Source of the DNA: Anseranas semipalmata
Lineage: Eukaryota > Chordata > Aves > Anseriformes > Anseranatidae
NCBI GenBank assembly: GCA_013399115.1
Contig: VXAA01001354.1
Coordinates: 1,027,822 to 1,091,821, forward strand
Direction: 5' to 3'
DNA: 64,000 nt
Both the position numbers and the translations under genes were made by a program. Positions within the stretch are counted from its first letter, which is position 1, and each line of letters begins with the position of its first letter. Positions 55,931 through 64,000 of the stretch are shown in pieces. A model generated the notes under the pieces. It was not told the origin of the DNA. It saw only the letters and a program-made list of their open reading frames with translations, and ran no database searches.

Positions 55931-58194
55931 GCGGCGTAATTCATCACCTGCATAACTCGGCAGAGATGCTGATGAAGTTGATGCCTGCAGTTGCATCGGT
56001 GATAAATGTGTGTATGAGATCTCAATCAGAACATCCTTATAATTAAAGCCACCTCCTTCAATGTCTTAATAAAAGTAAGTTGGAGGACACCACGCCAGGG
56101 AAGGAGCATTTGCTGATTGGATTTATGAAATGCATCCGAAGTTTGGCTTGTTTGTTCTTTCTTGCTCTTGTGCGTTGCTGATTTTGGCAGTTTGCAGAAT
56201 GCATAAATGAAACGACACTAAAAAAACAGTATGGATGGTTAGGAGTTGGCAGTCATCTCCCTCTGGAAGAAGTTTGTTTTGAATGTTTATTTGTAGCAAT
56301 AGTCACTGATATTATCGGTCCACTGTTTTATTTCATGTCATAGAGCTTTGTGCATGTATTTTTTAGGGATTTTTCTCATCCTCAAATGCTTTTCCCTCTT
56401 ATACTAGAAATGGATCCCCTGATAAAATGATTCCAGTTCATTAGTCAATGTTTTCTTTTCCTTATCACTGTTCCATTTAGGACTCTGTTTGCTGTACTCT
56501 TATTTAGGGCATATGGCTTTGTTTGACTCAGGGAGACGGTGCAGCTGGTGACCAGAGCACGGATCGAGCTGCATAGCTCCTTCCCGTACCCACCGAGCCA
56601 GGCACCTCGATTGCCCTGAAATATTGATGAAAATTGAGTGCCTTGTCCTCATAGTTCTCTGAAAAATCATTACTGCTGATTGCCCCTGGGGGGGATGCAG
56701 CACCAGTCTTCCTCCTTAACCCACACCCAAACGCTTTTACACGTTGCTGTGTAATGCCATGTGTTGTGATCGGTGCTGCTCTTGCTGCTTCCACCTTGCT
56801 CTTCATCTGCCTGCAGCTGCACCATCCGTGCCATCTTCAACAAGGTAATGATAAACACCTGTGTATGTCTTTGAAGCTCTGGGCATAACTGCTTTCTGTT
56901 TGTTTTTTTTTCCTCCAGAAACACTTATTTCTGCTTGCCAGTGCTTTCCCCACATGCGTCCTTTCGTGCAGTGCATGTGGTGTTTGCTGGCTGCGCTCTC
57001 TACCTGCAGAATTTGGTAGCCAATGCAACAGCTCTAGCCTCTGGGCTCTTCCCATCACACTCTTTACCTTACCCCTGGAGGAGGACGGGACCAACAAGCC
57101 CCGGGCAGCGGGCATGGCCCTGACCGCCCCTTGTCCCGTGCCCAGACGTCACCCGCTCTGTGCCAAATGCATCTCTACTGGATGTCTACTTCCATTTTGT
57201 TCTTTTTCTAAGCAACGTGTAGCTTTTTAGCGCATAGGAAGGAATGCATAGTTTTTAAGTAACACAAAGCTTCTAAGGTGAATTAGGAGTATCACTGGCC
57301 CTTTGCTTTACGAGATGTCTCTTCCATGAACAAGCCCAGCACACAAATTCTAGCACTGTGAGCTGAATGATAACAGCTCCTTATAAAAACACCGGTGCCA
57401 GTAATCCGAGAAAGGATCGTGATATAATTTCACTGTAATGTGAAAAAAATAATAATTTGCTCTATATTTTCTTACAAAATTTTGAAGTGAATTGCCAATT
57501 TCTGATCGTTAGAACTGGAGCTGTTCGGATTGGTCCCGTGGTGGTTGTGTGCGTCGGGATGGAGTCTTCGCTGCAGTCCTGCTGCAGGTCAGCTGTAAGC
57601 GGGGGAATGTGGCAGAGAAGCAGGATTATGGGATCCATAAGGAAAATTTTATGAATCACAGGGAAGATGGAGGTCATAAAACGAACCATCTTCCTTCCCA
57701 CGGAAACTCGCAGCTCCTTTCCTTAGAGTAATTAGAATACGGAATGATTAACTTTGCCTAGCGGCTAATAATCTGGAGGCTGTTGCCATGGGTACCCCGC
57801 CGGCTGTGTGCTGCAGATACCCGGAGCTGGCTGGCACTGAAACGTGCCTTGGCTAAATCTCTGCAGCGTTGCAGAGCTGAAAAAAACTGAACAGACATCT
57901 TGAGTGAGGTTCCAGGAGGAGGAAAAGATGCTAACTCAACAGGAAGAAAATGGCTTCAGTAGCACTTTTTTCAATAAATGTAGGTAGAAATGGGCTAAAA
58001 TGCTGTTATGTTATTTCACATCATTTTTCCTACAATTAAATAATACTTGAAGTTGGATTGTACTACTTCTGCTATGTATTATGCAACTATTCCAGAGTCA
58101 GAAGAAATCTTTTCTGATGGGACTCAATTACATGAAACAATGTCCAAATAAGCAGTAAGAGATGCTCAGCACTAGTGAGCTTTACAGTGATAGA
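55931..58194. other. Non-coding, nothing recognised
   Basis: Short open frames only. No repeat family recognised. Confidence 0.5.
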
Positions 58195-58330
58195 GGATTT
58201 GTACACTAAAAAACCTAGGAGCTGTTCTAAAAATCCCATCCCTTCACGAGATTAAAGGATAAAAGAGGCATAAAAAGGTAAAGTGACTTGTCCCAAGTCT
58301 ACATTAGAACATAATTGCATGTTTTTCATT
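58195..58330 (-). mobile_element. MIR-like SINE fragment
   Basis: The + strand reads AAAGAGGCATAAAAAGGTAA then AGTGACTTGTCCCAAGTC, matching the reverse complement of the MIR core block ('gaggcacagagaggttaagtgacttgcccaaggtc'). Flanking sequence is too decayed to set the ends. It is in opposite orientation to the 19.15-kb fragment. Confidence 0.6.
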
Positions 58331-58857
58331 CTCTTCTCCCTTAAAACTGGAAGTACAACTGATGCCGAAAATGGGGCCAATGTGACGCTGTGCAGAGGCA
58401 GAAGATAGCCGGCAGCATTTAAGGCCTGGTTCTCAGATTGTGTCTAAATCCTGCTGCGTAGGTAGCTCTCTGGAAATTTGGTGGAACTGGTAAGCTTTAA
58501 AGTTGAGCATCATCATCTTAAACGTCTTGCTGAGTGGAAGCGGATGTTCCCTACGTTCACAGTAACGTTTGGGCTACTGGAGCAGAGCTTCATTTCCTCC
58601 TTGTACTGAAGGAAAAGGCCATGATGTGTTGCTGAAGTGTTACTGCTTTGAAAGATAAATTTTAAGCCAAGAAAGACCTTTCTCCCCTTTCTGTGATGAC
58701 AGTGGTTATGGAGGACTAAGCATGGTCCAGAATCTGGACTGGTGACTGCTACATTCATGGCAATTTGAACAGTGCATGTTATGTGAATGTGTTTCTGGTC
58801 AACATTTTTTTTTCTGAAAGATTACAGTCATCATGGTTACCACTTACATATTTCATC
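58331..58857. other. Non-coding, nothing recognised
   Basis: An 81-codon minus-strand frame at 58513-58758 has no recognisable domain. Confidence 0.5.
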
Positions 58858-59005
58858 CAAAGCCTGCCAGAGCTCAAGAAGCGTTTGGACAACACCCTCA
58901 GACATGTGGTTTAATTTTTAGGTAGTCCTGTGTGGAGACAAGAGTTGGACTCGATGAGCCTTGAGGGTCCCTTCCAGCTCGGGATAGTCTGTGATTCTTT
59001 GATTT
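58858..59005 (+). mobile_element. CR1 3' end (last ORF2 codons, 3'UTR, terminal repeat)
   Basis: The + strand encodes SLPELKKRLDNTLRHVV followed by TAA, the typical CR1 ORF2 terminus (compare [17 protein letters not shown] in the 43-kb copy). Next come the 3'UTR hairpin block GGACTCGATGAGCCTTGAGG and CCCTTCCAGCTCGGGATAGT, ending in CTGTGATTCTTTGATTT, a degraded ATTCTGTG octamer. Only the last 150 bp were copied, an extreme 5' truncation typical of the family. Confidence 0.93.
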
Positions 59006-60709
59006 CCATAAATGCAGTTTTTCCTTGTTGCTTTCCATATGGAGCACAAAGAGAGGTATGTCGATATGTACAAATGTATAAATAAGTAAAACTCTTTTAT
59101 AAGTAAAACAAAATTGATTGCTGTATGTATTAATTCATAGCTAGGTGAAACTCTGAAATGAATTAGGCTGCAATTTCAGCCTTACCTAAACTTACTGTAA
59201 TATTTAATAGACGAACTCTCGTGTTCCTGGAACCTGAGCCATGGAAACTGGTGTCCAAGTAACTCGTGTGCTAACTTGTGTAGGAGCCAGCGCAGCGCCC
59301 GCCTGCTGTGTTCCAGCTGGCTGGAGGGGCGGCAAAAGATGCACGACCCCTGTGTTTCTAAGCCCCTGTCCCATAAAGGTGAGGGTGGTACTGTGCTGGA
59401 GTTCCGTAGGGTTTTTCCAGATTCCATGCTGACTTCTCTAGAAAGCAGTGCGAAAGAAGGGAAGCTTAAAGCTGTTTTCTGGAGGGGCCGAGAAACATGA
59501 TAGTGAAAGGTTCCTTTTCATAGCATTTCTTTTCTTAGACTTTGTGCAGATTTACGTGGTTCCAGAAGCTCCCAAAACATCTCGGTGTATGTAGAGGTGC
59601 CACTGTTCACTCGTCTTTACCCACCAGCTTCATACTTCAGCAGGAGCATCGGCCAAGCTTGCGTCCTCCCTGCTTGGAGGCATTCCTGTGCCATAGCACC
59701 AGCACGTGTGCCCGGGTGGCTTCCTCAGCTGGAAAAGATGATGATAAGGGACAAAGACTCTTAAAAAGAGTTAAATACAGGGAATGGTGGTTGTCATTTG
59801 TCTGTTTAGATGCTGAAAGCTGTCGTTGTTTATGGTTTGTGTGCTGGTATTTGGCGCTTTGTCCTCTTTCTTGCAAGAATGACAGTAGCGAGAACCGACA
59901 CTCTCTATTTCACTCAGAATCGTGTGTTTGGGCTTCCAGTCTTTTAGACAGTATCATTTAAATCCTGCCATTATGGCTTGTAGTCTAGAAGGGAGCTGAG
60001 GTATGTTTGAGAGCTCAAACCTGCTTTAAATCATAGGAGTAATAATGCCCAAACAATATCATTAGAGTTAGCTACATGGCCATGACAACAGATCCTGGCT
60101 TTTTTTTATTTGTAACACCTTTTTAACATGGCAGTCAATCGGGAATAAATTCACCATTGGTTACTCTGATTTACATCGGTCGAGCAGAGCAGAATCGTTT
60201 AATATGTTCTTGGGGTTTAAGAGCAGGAGTATCTCAGCAGCTACTCCTCTCTACAGAAGCGAAGCTGCACCTTCTAGATGTTAATGCAGCAGTCCCACAA
60301 GATGCTTACGGTGAGATACGTTGCAATCTCGCGTTGCATTTCCCCGTGCAGTAGCTGCGTTGTGGGCTCTGACAACGCACTGTAAAGAAACTCCAGAGCA
60401 TGTGGGGTTTGAAAGCAGCAGCTGGCGTAACAAATACTACCAGTGCTGCTGAAAAAAATCTCTGCTGGACTTTGCCTAAGTGTTTATTGTAAAGATAGCT
60501 GGGCAGAAGGCTTGTGACTCAGGCTAACGCCGGTGGGAGGTATTACTCAGATCCGTGTGAACCCTCAATAAAGTTCAGCACAGTTTTTAAGCTGTGGTTT
60601 TGGCCAGGTCTCGCTTTTTCTGTGTCAGTCGGTTCCTTCTTTGTTTGGACCGTGGTTGATTTAAACATCATTTTGGTGTGTGGATCCATTGACTGTTTTG
60701 ACCGTTCTG

Positions 60710-60737
60710 TTTTTTTTTTTTTCTTTTCTTTTTTTTT
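60710..60737. repeat. T-rich homopolymer run
   Basis: About 28 bp of T interrupted by two C. It gives a Lys-rich false frame on the minus strand. Confidence 0.85.
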
Positions 60738-62103
60738 GATCCGTTGGTTAGGAGTAGTTTAGAGGAGGATGATTTAAACGAGGACTGATGGCTCCTGGCT
60801 GGGCTTCCAGTGGCTGAGAGAAACATTCTTCGCCACTGAACTACAGGTCTGTCTGCTCCTCCGGTGTGCCTGACCGCGGTATTGAGCGTCTCGGAAGACA
60901 GAAAGCACTCGTTTTTCTCCCTAGGGACACCTGCTATGTGTTGTGACAAAGGCTTTATACGAGCTTTAGCTGTCTGAATTGACAGACCCTGTTTCTTCCA
61001 AGTATTCCAGGAATTTGGGATCAGAAAGGAAACTCCAGTGTCTCCTTAAGTGTAAGCGAATGGATTTAAGCCTTAGAGCATGCAGGCTTATTTTAATTCC
61101 CGTGCACTTTTCTTGCTGTAGTTATTCCGTTCTTTTTAGAAAAGGTAGAGAGACCATGTGACTGGAAAAAGAATACGGAAAATTTGGAGCAAAGTGCAGC
61201 CCCCTAGAAGAAGAGACAACAGCCAGCATGGAGAGAGCTGCTGTGGTTGGAGACGCGGCCTTAGAGCGAGGATCCCAGCTCTGCCCCCTTCTTGCCGCCA
61301 CCGCTTGCACGTCCCGCTCCGGGGGGGCTTCCTGAGCTCCCCGGGCACAAGCCGAGGCTCTTCCCTTCCAAGCTCTCTGCTCCCCGAACAGCTCGCGCTG
61401 TGCTTTAGGGTTACAGGGAGCAAGCCTCTGGGAAGGAACGAGCTGTTCGTTGGGAACTAGCTTGTGCTGAACAAGTGTAATAGCTGTCTTCAATGTCATT
61501 AATGACTCATTTAGCACATAAGGGGAATTCAGTAGATATTATATTCTTGGCTCTTAGCAAACAGTTGATTTCCTGCCATAAGACAATCTATTAAAAAGCC
61601 GGATATATAGCAAGCAGATACAAATTCCATGGCATGGATTCTCTATTGGCTGACATGCAGGGAAGGGAGTAATATCGATGTGGAGACCTCCAAGTGTGGA
61701 ATCCTGTAAAGCAGTTTACTGCAGGCGTTAGTGCTGGGGTCCAGTTTGTTGCATCTTTCATATACGAACATTTTTGCAGTTGTTTTGGACCCTAAACTAG
61801 GCTTTGTAAAATCAGCCTCACAGAACACGTGATGGAAGTTTCCATTTTTAAAAACCCCAATGAAAGACACCGAATAACCACTACATAGATGTCCCCTATA
61901 GCATTTGCAAACCAAACGTTTCAGTACTGAGCGTGCTTACAAAGCCATTAAAGTGATGTCCAAATGGGAACAACAGTGAATATGCCAGTAGTGTCACTGT
62001 CACAGGGGAGCACAAAACAGTGACCCAGCGTTAGCAGGAAGAATGCTTCTGTCCTTCAGGAACTTCAAGAGCTGTTGATAAACATAAAGATAGCTAATAC
62101 GTA

Positions 62104-62119
62104 AGTAAATAAATAAATG
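62104..62119. repeat. AAAT microsatellite
   Basis: Three to four AAAT units. Confidence 0.7.
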
Positions 62120-64000
62120 TAATAGCTTTAATTAGAGTAACAGTTGGAAAAAATAACGTGAGGCACACAAGCTTTTCTCTAGATCAAAAATCTTCAGAAC
62201 TATACCAGAGTTGAGAACAGTTGCTCTGATTTTAATTACACTGAGCAGTTTGGGGTGTTGGAGAGGACTTGGGAGTGCCTGGAACAGAGGGACATGTTGA
62301 GAGGGAAGAAGAAACAAAGTCACTAAAATCTGAAGGGAAAAAAAAAGAGTGAATTACTGTTCGCATTGGTTATTTGTCATCTTACTGCCATTCTCTAAGA
62401 TGGTTCACATCTCAGTACTGTGCAGTGTTCTTGTAAACAAAGCGTAAATAATTAGGCTGATACACTTCTAATTGTGTTTTTACCTTCTTTTTCTATGACT
62501 TGGAAGAGTAGAGAGCTTATTGTGTGCTCTCGCTGATGGATAATTTCAGTGAGCAATCCCTGGTAGGTGGGTGGCTGGTGAGCAAATAACCTTTTGTGCT
62601 TATGTTTGCAAGGCAGCTGGGTGCAAAGAGTAGCACTTTGTTAAAAGCAGAATGATTTTAGAAATTGTGAATGTGGTTTTGTTTCCAAGTGACTGTCTCT
62701 TTTTTTTTTTAATTCAAACAAGACCAACTTGTGACTTTTTTAATGCCAGACGTCCTCTTTAACTAAAAAAATAAAGCACGTTAAACGTAGCTTTGTTTGC
62801 ATTCTGGTAACTGATGGACTTTGGCAATGGCTTTCCGCAGTGTCTGAATAGACTGGATTTGTCTGATGCTCTTAACATGTCAGTATTTCTTTTTCAGGTC
62901 TTTGAATCAATCACTCCCCTGCTATTTATCCTTTCTGGTTGCTGGAGACGAGGGATACTACATCAGATCCCGATCTGTAAAATCAGGCTTGGTGATTTTC
63001 AGTAATTCAGGATATTCTTGCTTTTGTTTAAGTCAAATAAGAAGGGATAACCTATCACACTGTGGTATTTGTTTTTCCTTTTTCTTTGCATAATGCTGGG
63101 GGATGAGGTTGGAGGTGCCTGCTGGTTCTTGTGGCATCCCAGAGCTTCCCACGCAGCTAAAGTTTCTTGTTATGTAACAGGAAATTCTCAAATATGGTAA
63201 AAATTCAATTTCTAGCGTTTTGGCGTATATATAAAAGTCAGTATGGTTCCAATTCAGGCAGTATGGTCTCACATATGTTTTTTGTCTCATATTGAAAGAA
63301 TTTGTACTAATTTGGCTACGTACTCCACCCATGGTTTGCACATTGTCTTCATCTTCATGGTAAGGTTTGCCTGTTAAGTAGAAAGACAAAATAACCTCGA
63401 GTTACAGAAGCAGAGAAGCAAAGACAGCTTAGAGACTCAATATAGTGCAGGTCAGCAAGAGTTTTGTGTTAGGGTTGTGGTGTTCTTGGTCTGATGTGGA
63501 GTGAGAATGGGTGAATGTGTTCCAGGGAAGGGTTTTTCCTGGGACTGGTGTTTACCTGCTGCCAGGGAAGGCAGCTCTTCTTTCCTCTGCCTCTGTTTTT
63601 ATTGTTCATATATATCTGTATCGCAGTCTTTAGAATGATTTTTTTAATTGTACAGCTAGAACAGGAGGGGTCTCTTGTGGTCAGGGCATAGAAACGCCAT
63701 GGAAAGGGTGGATTTGAATTGAGGGCTTGGGTCAAGTTTTCTGCAACCCAAGCACCTCCTCTCTTCTATCTTTCAGCTCACGAATGACTTCCCCAAATTC
63801 GTCAGGTCCAGTCCGTTGCTGTAGGAGGCAAGCACACAATAGCATTCTCATCCTAAATTCATCAGTGTTTTCCGTGTTACTTCTACTACAACACCTTTGG
63901 CACAACAGCTTGCTAAATACAGAGCAATAACTCCCAGCTCAGTAGATGCGTGCCGTGCTGGCGGGGCTCCGGCCACAGCCTTGTGCACCCGGGGGGCTGC

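Larger units (their letters stand above)
59006..64000. other. Non-coding stretch to the right edge
   Basis: No gene recognised. It holds a T/C run (60710-60737), an AAAT run (62104-62119) and a T-run (62700-62710). A pair of frames at 61122-61517 (-) and 61158-61460 (+) overlap antisense in GC-rich sequence and are rejected. Confidence 0.5.

Noticed and set aside
1..64000. CRISPR arrays, bacterial operons, endogenous retroviral LTRs
   Set aside because: No direct-repeat/spacer pattern, no ribosome-binding-site-led genes, and no LTR pair or gag/pol/env-like frame other than the CR1 reverse transcriptase.

Overview
The window looks like nuclear DNA from a bird. The only confidently recognisable coding sequence is the reverse-transcriptase part of a CR1 non-LTR retrotransposon, the dominant interspersed repeat of avian genomes. 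Four further CR1 pieces of different ages are present, together with traces of old amniote MIR-type SINEs. There are no operons, ribosome-binding sites, Alu or L1 elements, and no dense coding. Base composition is ordinary, with a few short CpG-rich patches (about 44.5, 49.1-49.5, 50.9-51.1 and 54.6-54.8 kb). I could not place it to species. The intact CR1 copy is of a general modern-bird type.

Layout. 0-3.3 kb: several short, weakly supported terminal-exon-like segments on the + strand, with AATAAA signals near 346 and 978. They may be the 3' end of a gene that starts before the window. 3.3-12.4 kb: no recognisable gene. 12.47-13.75 kb: a very old antisense CR1 fragment, colinear with the young copy at 43 kb. 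13.8-37.9 kb: non-coding, with one MIR-like SINE (19.15 kb), one 26-bp triplicated minisatellite (20.1 kb) and weak exon candidates at 15.2 and 26.3 kb. 37.94-38.44 kb: frame-broken CR1 3' end on the + strand. 39.3-39.55 kb: probable old palindromic interspersed repeat. 42.55-44.17 kb: the young, 5'-truncated CR1 on the - strand, open for about 500 codons. 47.5-47.85 kb: a palindromic E-box element and a 28-bp duplication. 49.1-50.9 kb: the most unusual part, with a CpG-rich block, a short lysine-rich, helix-like open frame, then a degenerate minisatellite of about 60 bp period. 52.2-52.7 kb: CR1 tail fragment and a 31-bp duplication. 53.95 kb: a possible 75-bp exon. 55.8 kb: AT-rich tract. 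58.2-59.0 kb: MIR-like fragment and a CR1 3' end. 59-64 kb: nothing recognisable apart from simple runs.

No multi-exon host gene can be assembled. The DNA is best read as intergenic or long-intron sequence shaped by CR1 insertion and local tandem duplication. Nothing here amounts to a demonstrable new biological system. The items most worth checking are the 49.1-50.9 kb block and the junctions of the young CR1.
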